Positions 1-6,735 of a stretch of 17,172 bases of DNA are shown here, piece after piece. A program made the translations under genes and the position numbers. The notes beneath the pieces are model-generated. The model was given only the letters and a program-made list of their open reading frames with translations, was not told the origin of the DNA and made no database searches. This DNA comes from Candidatus Omnitrophota bacterium (lineage in GTDB: Bacteria > Omnitrophota > Gorgyraeia > Gygaellales > Profunditerraquicolaceae), in NCBI GenBank assembly GCA_028717985.1, contig JAQUMS010000003.1:1-17172 (forward strand), given 5' to 3'. Positions within the stretch are counted from its first letter, which is position 1, and each line of letters begins with the position of its first letter.

Positions 1-126
1 CTTCTTTTTCAAGAAAAAGGACTGCCGTGTAAACTAGTCTCTTTCTCAACCGGATTAGAAAGACTGTCCTTGTGGACTAGCCTCTTTCTCAAACTGATAA
101 GAAAAGGCTGTCCTTGTGGACTAGCC
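1..126. repeat. Tandem 43-44 bp hairpin-forming repeats downstream of rpmI
   Basis: Two adjacent units (34-76 and 77-120) share most of their bases, and a more diverged partial third copy fills 1-33. Each unit begins with CTAG, and a further CTAG at 121 is the rpmI stop region. Two imperfect palindromes recur. One is centred on TTGT/ACAA; its best copy, 106-126, has an 8-bp stem with one bulge, and on the minus strand it is followed by TTTTCTT, like an intrinsic terminator. The other pairs CTTTCT with AGAAAG (for example 41-62). The array may continue past the left edge. It could be a set of tandem terminators after rpmI or a small interspersed repeat family. No gene is seen here. Confidence 0.75.
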
Positions 127-324
127 ATACGGCAACATGCGTTTTACATATTTTTCCATCTTTTGGTTAGCAATATAATGGGGTTTGCGCAATTTCCTGA
201 TTCTTTTGCTGTCTTTATTCGTCAAAAGATGCCCTTTCCCATTCGCTTTATATTTAACCCTGCCCTTTTTCGTTATTTTGAATCTTTTAGCAACACCTTT
301 TTTTGTTTTTAGTTTCTGTCCCAT
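121..324 (-). CDS. rpmI: 50S ribosomal protein L35
   Basis: This 67-residue, strongly basic protein has the L35 pattern: an N-terminal GQKLKTKKG.AKRFK segment, a central GKGHLLTNK, and a C-terminal basic stretch ending in RMLPYG. L35 is a small structural protein of the large ribosomal subunit that binds 23S rRNA. The ATG start has a GGAG Shine-Dalgarno about 9 bases upstream. The gene lies 27 bases after infC, the usual infC-rpmI order. The third usual member, rplT, is not in the window and would have to lie beyond the left edge, after the hairpin repeats. The stop codon TAG falls inside the first hairpin. Confidence 0.96.
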   Translation of the reverse strand: MGQKLKTKKGVAKRFKITKKGRVKYKANGKGHLLTNKDSKRIRKLRKPHYIANQKMEKYVKRMLPYG

Positions 325-351
325 CGTAACACTCCATTCCGTACGTTATAT

Positions 352-891
352 TTATTCCTGTCCTGGTTTCAAATTACCCGCTATTCGTTTCGGAGATAAA
401 ACCAGAGAAATAACTTTCCCTTCAAGCATAGGATCTTTTTCAACCTGTCCGTCAACCTGAGTATCGGCGATAAATTTATCAATAAGTTTTCTTCCCAAAT
501 CCAAATGTTCAATCTGCCTTCCCTTAAAAAACAATTCGATTTTAACTTTATCACGTTTTTTAAGAAAATTATTCACTTGCTTTAATTTGGTCTGATAATC
601 ATGCTCATTAATATTCGGCTTGATCCTGATTTCTTTAAGGTGTCCCTGTTTTTGATGTTTTTTTGCTTCCCGTTCTTTTTTTTCCTGGTCGTATTTAAAC
701 TTACTGAAATCTATAATACGGCAAACCGGCGGATTAGCTGTGGGCGCAACCTCCACTAAGTCTAAACCGTATTGCGCGGCCAGATCCCTGGCTCTATCAG
801 AAGAAACCACTCCCATCTGATTCCCTTCCGGGCCGATAAGACGCACTTCGGGTACTCGGATTTTTTCATTAATTCTAACAAACTTCTTTAT
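352..891 (-). CDS. infC: Translation initiation factor IF-3, probable ATA start
   Basis: IF-3 binds the 30S subunit, prevents premature 50S joining and proofreads initiator tRNA and start codon. The protein has both domains: the N-terminal domain with RINEKIR, EVRLIGPEG and PPVCRI.DF.KF, a lysine-rich linker (EKKEREAKKHQKQ), and a C-terminal domain with EIRIKPNI.EHDY and FFKGRQ. The reading frame is open back to a GTG at 903, but the only ribosome-binding sequence, AAGGTGGTGG (897-906), overlaps that GTG. An ATA codon at 891-889 lies 5 bases downstream of it, and starting there gives 179 residues with an N-terminus (xKKFVRINE) of the usual family length. IF-3 genes commonly use rare start codons for autoregulation, so I chose ATA. 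GTG at 903 or 900 is the alternative. thrS is 45-57 bases upstream. Confidence 0.93.
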   Translation of the reverse strand: MKKFVRINEKIRVPEVRLIGPEGNQMGVVSSDRARDLAAQYGLDLVEVAPTANPPVCRIIDFSKFKYDQEKKEREAKKHQKQGHLKEIRIKPNINEHDYQTKLKQVNNFLKKRDKVKIELFFKGRQIEHLDLGRKLIDKFIADTQVDGQVEKDPMLEGKVISLVLSPKRIAGNLKPGQE

Positions 892-908
892 AACTACCAC
901 CACCTTTT
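889..908 (-). promoter_or_regulatory. infC ribosome-binding site and non-canonical ATA start
   Basis: On the minus strand an AAAAGGTGGTGG purine-rich stretch is followed by TAGTT and then ATA. The spacing fits an ATA start. The GTG codons at 903 and 900 sit inside the Shine-Dalgarno itself and have only TTAATCAAAA upstream. Rare start codons (AUU in enterobacteria) let IF-3 repress its own synthesis by discriminating against its own start. Confidence 0.55.
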
Positions 909-948
909 GATTAATTGCGCGCCACCACTCGCCGAAAAACCGAATCGA

Positions 949-2667
949 TTATTCGCGATTGGCAATCTGCAATTTCAGGTTATTAATAAATTCGGCCAAA
1001 GGAATACTCCCCTGGTCACCGATTTTTCTCTTGCGCACAGACACAGTAGATGCTTTTTTCTCCCGTTCGCCAAGAACAACACAATAGGGTGTTTTAGACA
1101 TCCCTGCTTCTCTAATCCGCTTATCCAGCGTCCCGTTAACTGTATCTATTTCTGAACGGATAGAGTGCGCGTCAAAAGCCTTTTTTATCTCTGTTGCATA
1201 TTCAAAAACGCTGTCTTTTATGGGAAGAATAACTACCTGAACAGGCGCCAGCCATAAAGGAAATGCGCCTGCATAATGCTCGGTGAGACAGGCAATAAAC
1301 CGCTCTAAACTTCCCAGAACCACCCGATGCAGCATAATAGGCTGTTTTTCTTTCCCATCAGAATCAACATACGTAAGATCAAACCTTTTGGGTAAAGCAA
1401 AATCACATTGAATCGTAGCGCATTGCCAGGACCGTTTAAGAGCATCCCTCAGCTTAATATCAATTTTAGGGCCGTAAAATGCGCCGTCGCCTTCATTAAT
1501 CTCATACGGAAGCCCCATTTCTTTTAACGAATTTTCCAATCCGCTTGTCGCGGCAGTCCAATCCTCTTCTGTTCCGATATATTTTTCCGGGCGCGTACTC
1601 AGTTCAATGTCCCAAGAATCAAAACCAAAAACTTTCATGGTGGAAAACACAAATTCAATGACCGCTTTTATTTCTCCCTGCAATTGAGAAGGCAGACAAA
1701 AAACGTGCGCGTCATCCTGCGTGAAACCACGGACACGCAATAAACCATGCAACACTCCCGCTTTTTCATGGCGGTAAACCGTCCCTAACTCAAATAACCT
1801 CAACGGTAATTCTTTATAACTACGAAGACGCGATTTATAAATCAGGATATGCCCCGGGCAATTCATAGGCTTAACGACAAATTCTTTCTCGTCTATCATA
1901 AACGTATACATATTTTGTTTATAATAATCGTAATGCCCTGAACGCTGCCACAAGCCGGCCTGCATAATGTTCGGCGTTGTGACAAGCTGATACCCTCGTT
2001 TTAAATGCTCATCTTTTTCATAATCTTCAATGCCACGGCGCAACAATGCCCCTTTAGGATGATAAAACACAAGTCCGGCGCCGGCTTCTTCCTGATAAAT
2101 ATCGAATAATCCTAATGCGGGCCCGAGTTTCCGGTGATCACGCAGTTTGCGTTCTTCAAGATCTTTTAAATATCCATCCAATTCCTCTTGCGTAGAAAAA
2201 CACGTACCATAAACCCGCTGAAGCATGGGGTTAGTTTCAATACCGTGCCAATACGCCCCTGCAACAGTCAACAATTTAAACGCCTTTATTTTCCCGGTGG
2301 ATTCAACGTGCGGCCCGCGGCATAAATCCACGAATTCTTTCCCTGTTTTATAAATCGAAACGGTCTCGTCGGGAATTGAGTTAATTAATTCAACTTTATA
2401 TTTCTCATTAAGTCGGCCGAACAACGAAATTGCGTCCGCTTTTGAAAATTCTTCACGAATAAAAGGCATATCCTCGGCGATAATTTCTTTCATTTTACGT
2501 TCAATAGCGGCAATATCATCGTCGGTAAAAGGAGCCTTTTTATCAAAATCATAATAAAATCCGTCTTCGATCGCCGGGCCGATAGCGAGAGAAACATCCG
2601 GCCATAACGATTTCACGGCATACGCCATGACATGCGAACACGAATGCCTCAAAACTGATAAATCCAT
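949..2667 (-). CDS. thrS: Threonine--tRNA ligase lacking the TGS domain
   Basis: Class II synthetase that charges tRNA-Thr with threonine. With the ATG at 2667 (Shine-Dalgarno AAGGGTGG at 2680-2673, 5-base spacer) the protein has 572 residues, against about 640 in E. coli. It starts directly in the editing domain: the HxxxH motif is at residues 8-12 and the second editing motif CRGPH at 116-120. The N-terminal TGS domain is absent and cannot be hidden upstream, because tRNA-Val ends 17 bases before the start. The catalytic core keeps the zinc ligands Cys270 (MNCPGH), His321 (FTQDDAH) and His447 (MLHR). The class II arginine motifs are in the YRHEKAG and VLGSLERF regions. The anticodon-binding domain occupies about 475-572. 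An in-frame GTG 9 bases upstream overlaps the Shine-Dalgarno and was not used. Confidence 0.97.
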   Translation of the reverse strand: MDLSVLRHSCSHVMAYAVKSLWPDVSLAIGPAIEDGFYYDFDKKAPFTDDDIAAIERKMKEIIAEDMPFIREEFSKADAISLFGRLNEKYKVELINSIPDETVSIYKTGKEFVDLCRGPHVESTGKIKAFKLLTVAGAYWHGIETNPMLQRVYGTCFSTQEELDGYLKDLEERKLRDHRKLGPALGLFDIYQEEAGAGLVFYHPKGALLRRGIEDYEKDEHLKRGYQLVTTPNIMQAGLWQRSGHYDYYKQNMYTFMIDEKEFVVKPMNCPGHILIYKSRLRSYKELPLRLFELGTVYRHEKAGVLHGLLRVRGFTQDDAHVFCLPSQLQGEIKAVIEFVFSTMKVFGFDSWDIELSTRPEKYIGTEEDWTAATSGLENSLKEMGLPYEINEGDGAFYGPKIDIKLRDALKRSWQCATIQCDFALPKRFDLTYVDSDGKEKQPIMLHRVVLGSLERFIACLTEHYAGAFPLWLAPVQVVILPIKDSVFEYATEIKKAFDAHSIRSEIDTVNGTLDKRIREAGMSKTPYCVVLGEREKKASTVSVRKRKIGDQGSIPLAEFINNLKLQIANRE

Positions 2668-2684
2668 GCTATCCACCCTTAAAA

Positions 2685-2761
2685 TGGTGGGCCCAAGAGG
2701 ACTTGAACCTCTGACCTTTGCGATGTCAACGCAACGCTCTAACCAACTGAGCTATGAGCCC
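2685..2761 (-). tRNA. tRNA-Val (anticodon GAC)
   Basis: This 77-nt cloverleaf has a 7-bp acceptor stem (GGGCTCA with TGGGCCC), D stem GCTC/GAGC, anticodon stem TTGCG/CGCAA with loop TTGACAT giving anticodon GAC, and T arm AGAGG-TTCAAGT-CCTCT. The 3' CCA is encoded. It ends 17 bases before the thrS start codon, so the two are probably co-transcribed. Confidence 0.95.
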
Positions 2762-2832
2762 GTCTTTACTCTAACAAACCTTATACTAGTACCGGCTCTA
2801 TTTCCGTCCGTACCGGATACTTATGTGTAAAA

Positions 2833-2915
2833 TGGGCAAGAAGGGAGTTGAACCCTTACAGCCCGGAGGCCAATGGATTTTAAGTCCATCGTGTATGCCA
2901 TTCCACCACTTGCCC
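2833..2915 (-). tRNA. tRNA-Leu (anticodon TAA)
   Basis: This class II tRNA of 83 nt has acceptor stem GGGCAAG/CTTGCCC, anticodon stem ATGGA/TCCAT around loop CTTAAAA (anticodon TAA, reading UUA), a long variable arm (TGGCCTCCGGGCTGTA region) and T arm AAGGG-TTCAACT-CCCTT. Discriminator A73 is present, but CCA is not encoded (ATT follows), unlike the neighbouring tRNA-Val. Confidence 0.94.
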
Positions 2916-2971
2916 ATTATAACAACTCGAATTTCAAATCACAACGGCTTAAAATCTGTTTTCTAAATTTA

Positions 2972-3043
2972 AGGCGGCAAGCGGAATCGAACCGCTGAAT
3001 AGCTGTTTTGCAGACAGCTGCCTTACCTCTTGGCTATGCCGCC
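2972..3043 (-). tRNA. tRNA-Cys (anticodon GCA)
   Basis: This 72-nt cloverleaf has acceptor stem GGCGGCA/TGCCGCC, D arm GCC-AAGAGGTAA-GGC, anticodon stem AGCTGT/ACAGCT around loop CTGCAAA (anticodon GCA) and T arm AGCGG-TTCGATT-CCGCT. U73, the cysteine identity discriminator, is present. CCA is not encoded. It is the first of three tRNAs between coaC and thrS. Confidence 0.95.
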
Positions 3044-3052
3044 GATAATCCT

Positions 3053-3074
3053 GCGGATCGTTTCTGCTATCCGC
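3053..3074 (-). other. Small hairpin between coaC and tRNA-Cys
   Basis: GCGGAT and ATCCGC form a 6-bp stem with a 10-base loop, starting 12 bases after the coaC stop. No U-run follows, so it is a poor intrinsic terminator. It may be an mRNA 3' stabiliser or processing structure between the coaC transcript and the tRNA cluster. Confidence 0.3.
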
Positions 3075-3086
3075 TTAAAACGGCTG

Positions 3087-3641
3087 TCACGCAAGGCGTT
3101 TTATTTCTTTTACGATAATATCCGCGTCAGCCAAACAGCCGATACCGGCCTTACCGCACGCAAGCATACCGTCGCGCGGTTCTATAATTATATATCCCAA
3201 GGATTTCAGTTTTTTGATATTGGACTGCACAATGGGATTCCTGTACATGCGTTCATTCATAGCCGGACATAGTAACACTTTTGAAGAAGCGGCGCAGACT
3301 ACGCACGACAATAAATCATCACAAATCCCCGACGCGATTTTTCCTATTATATTCGCTGTAGCCGGCACGATCACGATAAGATCCGCCTTATCCGCGATGG
3401 ATATGTGTTCAATATCCCATGATTCCGGGGTTTCAAACAATCCGCTGTAAACTTTATTGCCTGATAACGACTGGAATAAAAAAGGTCTAATAAATTCTTC
3501 AGACTCTTTCGTCATAACAACGTCTATGGTAAAACCTTCTTTTTTCAACCGGCGGATAATTTCACAGGCCTTGTAAATGGCAACACTACCCGTAACCCCC
3601 ACTACAACGCGTTTACTATTTTTTTTCACGAGAGGCGTCAT
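3087..3641 (-). CDS. coaC: Phosphopantothenoylcysteine decarboxylase (CoaC part of CoaBC only)
   Basis: An FMN-dependent HFCD-family flavoprotein that decarboxylates 4'-phosphopantothenoylcysteine to 4'-phosphopantetheine in coenzyme A synthesis. The Rossmann-like start VVVGVTGSVAIYK (12-24), the catalytic His79 (IEHISIAD), the substrate clamp CPAMNERMY (125-133) and ACGKAGIG (161-168, Cys162) are visible. The usual Arg after GxG is Cys169 here. It has 184 residues and stops just after this domain, whereas most bacterial CoaBC proteins continue with about 200 residues of CoaB synthetase. No CoaB sequence follows; tRNA-Cys begins 43 bases later. The ATG overlaps the rpoZ stop (ATGA, 4 bases), implying translational coupling. 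The CoaB activity must be encoded elsewhere if the pathway is complete. Confidence 0.88.
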   Translation of the reverse strand: MTPLVKKNSKRVVVGVTGSVAIYKACEIIRRLKKEGFTIDVVMTKESEEFIRPFLFQSLSGNKVYSGLFETPESWDIEHISIADKADLIVIVPATANIIGKIASGICDDLLSCVVCAASSKVLLCPAMNERMYRNPIVQSNIKKLKSLGYIIIEPRDGMLACGKAGIGCLADADIIVKEIKRLA

Positions 3642-3841
3642 TTATCTGTTTTTCGTAAATAAACCTTTGCGTTTCTGATTTCATCCAACGCGATAGTAGA
3701 CGGCTTCGCGGAAGCGGTTATAGAAGTTAATTTAGGATGCCCCTCCGCTACTTCCAGTGCTCTTCTCGCAGCCATTACTACCAGTTTATATAATGAACCG
3801 TTGCTTTTGTCTAAAAGATTTTCTAAAGCTATGTACGCCAT
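3638..3841 (-). CDS. rpoZ: RNA polymerase omega subunit
   Basis: This 67-residue protein has the omega pattern: an LE.LL..S.GSLYKLV segment (7-21), AARRALEVAEG (24-34) and the C-terminal KPSTIALDEI..AKVYL (46-62). Omega wraps the C-terminus of the beta' subunit and helps core enzyme assembly. The start ATG follows an AGGTG ribosome-binding site that overlaps the end of gmk, which stops 7 bases upstream. Its own TGA overlaps the coaC ATG. The gmk-rpoZ-coaBC order is widely conserved in bacteria and supports the call for a short protein. Confidence 0.93.
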   Translation of the reverse strand: MAYIALENLLDKSNGSLYKLVVMAARRALEVAEGHPKLTSITASAKPSTIALDEIRNAKVYLRKTDK

Positions 3842-3848
3842 TTTTCAC

Positions 3849-4436
3849 CTATTGTTTTAACCGTTTTCTAATTTCGTTTTTAATTATTTTTTTAAAATCA
3901 TGTACCGCTTTTTTCAAATCCTCATTTACAACGCAATAATTATATTCATGCGCGTTCTTAAGTTCCCGCTGTGCCAGACGAATACGCTTTTTAATTTCTT
4001 CAGGAGCGGTCTTACTGCACCTTTTTTCCATTCTCTCCGGCAAAGAATCCAATGACCCGGGAGTCACAAATATTGCAACAGTTTCTTTCGGATACAGGTT
4101 TCGTATTCGTATGGCTCCGCGAAAATCAAGACATAAAATTACACCCTTGCCGCGCGCGAATTGCTCTTCGACAAATTCTTTAGGCGTTCCGTAATAATAC
4201 CCCAAATACTTAGTCCATTCAAGGATTTTTTTTACTCTGCGGAGCCGAAGAAATTCTTTTTCCGAGAGAAAAAAATAATGAATCCCCTCTTTTTCACCTG
4301 TCCTTTGAGGGCGGGTAGTTGCCGAAACCGACCGGACCAGTTTTTGACTGCAAAATTTATCCCGAAACAAGCCGTTAATCAACGTCGTTTTCCCTGAGCC
4401 TGAAGGGCCGGAAACCACGATAATTAATTTACGCAT
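3849..4436 (-). CDS. gmk: Guanylate kinase
   Basis: Converts GMP and ATP to GDP and ADP in the cytoplasm. With the ATG at 4436 it has 195 residues, the usual length is about 205. Visible motifs are the P-loop GPSGSGKT (10-17), the GMP-binding SATTRPQRTGEKEGIHYFF region (38-56), and the C-terminal EYNYCVVNEDL..AV typical of the family. The frame extends three codons further to a GTG at 4445, and neither start has a strong Shine-Dalgarno. ATG is preferred because the family usually begins two or three residues before the first beta strand. It lies between yicC (about 40 bases upstream) and rpoZ. Confidence 0.95.
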   Translation of the reverse strand: MRKLIIVVSGPSGSGKTTLINGLFRDKFCSQKLVRSVSATTRPQRTGEKEGIHYFFLSEKEFLRLRRVKKILEWTKYLGYYYGTPKEFVEEQFARGKGVILCLDFRGAIRIRNLYPKETVAIFVTPGSLDSLPERMEKRCSKTAPEEIKKRIRLAQRELKNAHEYNYCVVNEDLKKAVHDFKKIIKNEIRKRLKQ

Positions 4437-4476
4437 AGTATTCACTGTTCTACGGCACGATTAAACAGCACGTATA

Positions 4477-5304
4477 TCATTCGATATTTTGCAATTGTTC
4501 CCTGATTTTTTCGATCTGGCTTTTTATATGCACAACCCGGGAAGAAATCACCGCGTCAAAAGTTTTAGCCCCCATGGTATTAGCCTCCCGCTGCATCTCT
4601 TGAGCAATAAAATCAAGCTCTTTCCCGACGGATCCGTTCTTTGAAAGTGTTTCTTTACAATTCTTGGCGTGAAAAGACAAACGTTCAAGTTCTTCCGTGA
4701 TATCAGAACTTTTAAGAAAAGAAGATCTCTCTTCCGGTATTTTAATTACTACGAGTTTTTCTTTAATAACCTTTTTGAATCTCTCCTGGATTTCATTTAA
4801 AACTTTAAGCACATCCTCCAAGCGCACCTTAAGATGACGATATAATACTTCCCCTTCTTTCTTTCTCAACGATACGAGATCATCCATGGATTTTCGGACA
4901 AGGATTTTCAATCCGGGCCACATCTTTCCGCTCGGGACCTTTGAATCGTTCAATGATAAAACCCCCGGCAAATGTAAAACATCCGACATCCCGACACTTC
5001 CCGCGACATGAAATTCTCCCTGAATTTTTTTTATTTCCGAAATGTAATTTTTAAGAAGCTGTTTATTAATAAAAACATGCGGCGAAGGCTTATTGATCGT
5101 GTTAATAACGCAGGTAATACGCCCGCGTTTCGCACGCGCTTCAATTTCTTTCTTTATCTGATCCTCTAATGACAAAAATCCTTCCGGAAGATGAAGAACA
5201 ATATCCAAAAATTTATGATTTGAACTTCGTATCTCAACACGGTACTTGCCAAATTCATTAATTTCCCCCTGGCTTGTGCCAAACCCTGTCATGCCTATTA
5301 TCAT
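4477..5304 (-). CDS. yicC: YicC/YloC family endoribonuclease
   Basis: This 275-residue protein matches the YicC family: N-terminal MTGFG motif (residues 5-9), EIRSSNHKFLDI, the central LPGVL region, SDITEELERLSFH, and the C-terminal DFIAQEMQREANTMGAK with a final KSQIEKIREQLQNIE. E. coli YicC is described as an endoribonuclease that acts on small RNA RyhB, and the family forms multimers. The frame is open 48 codons further upstream, but that would overlap ndk. The ATG at 5304 has a clear GAGGAG Shine-Dalgarno (5311-5316) and fits the family start. It lies 13 bases after the ndk stop and upstream of gmk, a common yicC-gmk arrangement. Confidence 0.92.
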   Translation of the reverse strand: MIIGMTGFGTSQGEINEFGKYRVEIRSSNHKFLDIVLHLPEGFLSLEDQIKKEIEARAKRGRITCVINTINKPSPHVFINKQLLKNYISEIKKIQGEFHVAGSVGMSDVLHLPGVLSLNDSKVPSGKMWPGLKILVRKSMDDLVSLRKKEGEVLYRHLKVRLEDVLKVLNEIQERFKKVIKEKLVVIKIPEERSSFLKSSDITEELERLSFHAKNCKETLSKNGSVGKELDFIAQEMQREANTMGAKTFDAVISSRVVHIKSQIEKIREQLQNIE

Positions 5305-5317
5305 ATGCCGCTCCTCA

Positions 5318-5821
5318 TTATGCCCAAACTCGTTTTTTCGCCGGCGGAACCTCAATTTCTTTTGCCGGATATAAATCAACAATAATCTCGTCCGGATCAA
5401 ACCATAACTTGATCTCTCGCTCCGCTTCTTCGGGATTAGATGAGACATGTATCACGTTTTCATACAATCCTTTAGTCGTAATTCTACCGTACGATCCCCT
5501 TATGCTTGTCGGATCCGCTTCTTCAGGATTCGTAGCACCCGCCAACCCCCGGCATTTTTGTATGGCATCTTTGCCCCAATAAATAAGAGCCATTACTTTT
5601 TTACGATCATGAAGTTCACCCTGTAAATATCTAACCAATTCATCAAAAAAAGGCTTATCTTTTAAATGCTTATAGTGTTCTGCCGCGAGCTCATGAGAAA
5701 CCCTAACCATTTTAGCCGCAACTATTTCCAACTTAGTCTCAGACAAACGGGTCAATATATTCCCGGTAAGAGATTTTTTTAATCCATCGGGCTTAATAAG
5801 AATAAGAACTTTTTGATTCAA
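5318..5821 (-). CDS. ndk: Nucleoside diphosphate kinase, TTG start
   Basis: Transfers the terminal phosphate of ATP to other nucleoside diphosphates through a phosphohistidine. KPDGLKKSLTG (10-20), the RGLAGATNPEEADPTSIRGSYG region (91-112) and the active-site His125 in NVIHVSS are visible. The usual motif is NxxHGSD; here Gly is Val and Asp is Ser, while the Ser after it is kept. The protein has 167 residues against about 140 for typical enzymes, with extra residues between 65 and 75, between 110 and 120, and a proline/lysine-rich tail. Start codon TTG is supported by a strong AAGGAGGGGG site. It lies 18 bases after parB and 13 before yicC, so it is probably in one operon. Confidence 0.94.
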   Translation of the reverse strand: MNQKVLILIKPDGLKKSLTGNILTRLSETKLEIVAAKMVRVSHELAAEHYKHLKDKPFFDELVRYLQGELHDRKKVMALIYWGKDAIQKCRGLAGATNPEEADPTSIRGSYGRITTKGLYENVIHVSSNPEEAEREIKLWFDPDEIIVDLYPAKEIEVPPAKKRVWA

Positions 5822-5825
5822 GGTA

Positions 5826-5835
5826 CCCCCTCCTT
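5826..5835 (-). promoter_or_regulatory. Strong ribosome-binding site fixing the ndk TTG start
   Basis: AAGGAGGGGG on the minus strand lies 4 bases (7 from the GGAGG core) upstream of TTG at 5821. No ATG is correctly spaced from it, so the TTG start is well supported. It lies between the parB stop and ndk. Confidence 0.85.
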
Positions 5836-5839
5836 TTTA

Positions 5840-6688
5840 TTATATCCCGCCTAATTTACGGGCAATCCGGTCAAAATCTTCTTGTGAATAAAATTCTATT
5901 TTAATGTGTCCTCTTTTTTTCTTTTTCATAATACGCACCTTGGTCCCTAATAACTGTTGGAGCTGATCCTCGATAACCCTGACATATGGATCTGTCTGTT
6001 GATTTTTCCAGCGGGTCAAAGATCCTTTTGGTTTTTCTTTCTTAATTAAAATCTCTAACTCTCTTACTGACAATAGTTTAGATATAACCTCCTGAGACAA
6101 AATCCTCTGCCTATTCGTATCATCAAGTTCAAGCAAAATTTTCCCATGACCTATAGATAATTGTCCGGTTGCGATATCTTTTTGTACTTCGAGCGGTAAT
6201 TTTAATAAGCGCAAAAAGTTTGCGATCCCCGCCCTTGACTTACCCAAAACCTCAGCAATTTTTTCTTGAGTTAATCCAAACTTTTCAATCAAATAGTGAT
6301 ATGCCTTAGCTTCTTCAATAGGATTTAAATTTTCTCTTTGAATATTTTCAATTAATGCCAATTCTAAAGAATCCTTGTCATCAACATCTTTAATGATAGC
6401 GGGCAACTCATTTATATTCAACATGTTAGCAGCACGATACCGTCGCTCACCCGCTATTAATTCATAATGCTCTCCATGCCTTCTTACCAAAACAGGCTGA
6501 ATAATCCCTTTTTCTTTAATAGATTGCACTAGGTCATCCATACCTTGAGAATTAAAGTCTTCACGCGGCTGATAAGGATTCGGCTTAATTTTTTCTATGG
6601 GCAGAAATGTAATTTTGACATTATTATCTTCTATAGCACCCGGCGGAATGAGTGCGCTTATTCCTTTACCCAATGCCTTTTTTTCCAT
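5840..6688 (-). CDS. parB: Chromosome-partitioning protein ParB (Spo0J/Noc-type)
   Basis: Binds parS and spreads along DNA as a CTP-dependent sliding clamp, working with ParA to segregate the origin. It has 282 residues from the ATG at 6688. It has the N-terminal ALGKGISALIPPG segment that contacts ParA, the nuclease-like N domain with CTP-binding GERRYR (80-85) and ENIQRENLNPIEEA (114-127), a helix-turn-helix around 139-162, and a C-terminal dimerisation region. The frame is open to a TTG at 6727, and a second ATG sits at 6694. The Shine-Dalgarno AAGGGAG (6701-6695) abuts that ATG but is 6 bases from ATG 6688, so the latter was chosen. parA ends 47 bases upstream. Confidence 0.96.
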   Translation of the reverse strand: MEKKALGKGISALIPPGAIEDNNVKITFLPIEKIKPNPYQPREDFNSQGMDDLVQSIKEKGIIQPVLVRRHGEHYELIAGERRYRAANMLNINELPAIIKDVDDKDSLELALIENIQRENLNPIEEAKAYHYLIEKFGLTQEKIAEVLGKSRAGIANFLRLLKLPLEVQKDIATGQLSIGHGKILLELDDTNRQRILSQEVISKLLSVRELEILIKKEKPKGSLTRWKNQQTDPYVRVIEDQLQQLLGTKVRIMKKKKRGHIKIEFYSQEDFDRIARKLGGI

Positions 6689-6735
6689 CTCCATCTCCCT
6701 TACGAATAGGGGCGAATTCAAAAGCAAAAGCTCGC

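Noticed and set aside
1..126. CRISPR-like repeat array
   Set aside because: The 43-44 bp units are directly adjacent, with no unique spacers between them, and contain internal palindromes; they look like tandem repeats or terminators.
2668..2684. T-box or leader riboswitch for thrS
   Set aside because: Only 17 bases separate the tRNA-Val 3' end from the thrS start, so there is no space for one.
2916..2945. TTGTGA-17-TATAAT promoter on the minus strand just before tRNA-Leu
   Set aside because: The -10 hexamer ends one base from the mature 5' end of tRNA-Leu, so transcription would begin inside the tRNA. It could at most serve tRNA-Val or thrS.
5305..5448. Long N-terminal extension of yicC
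   Set aside because: It overlaps ndk in another frame, is arginine/lysine-rich without family match, and the internal ATG at 5304 has a strong GAGGAG site.
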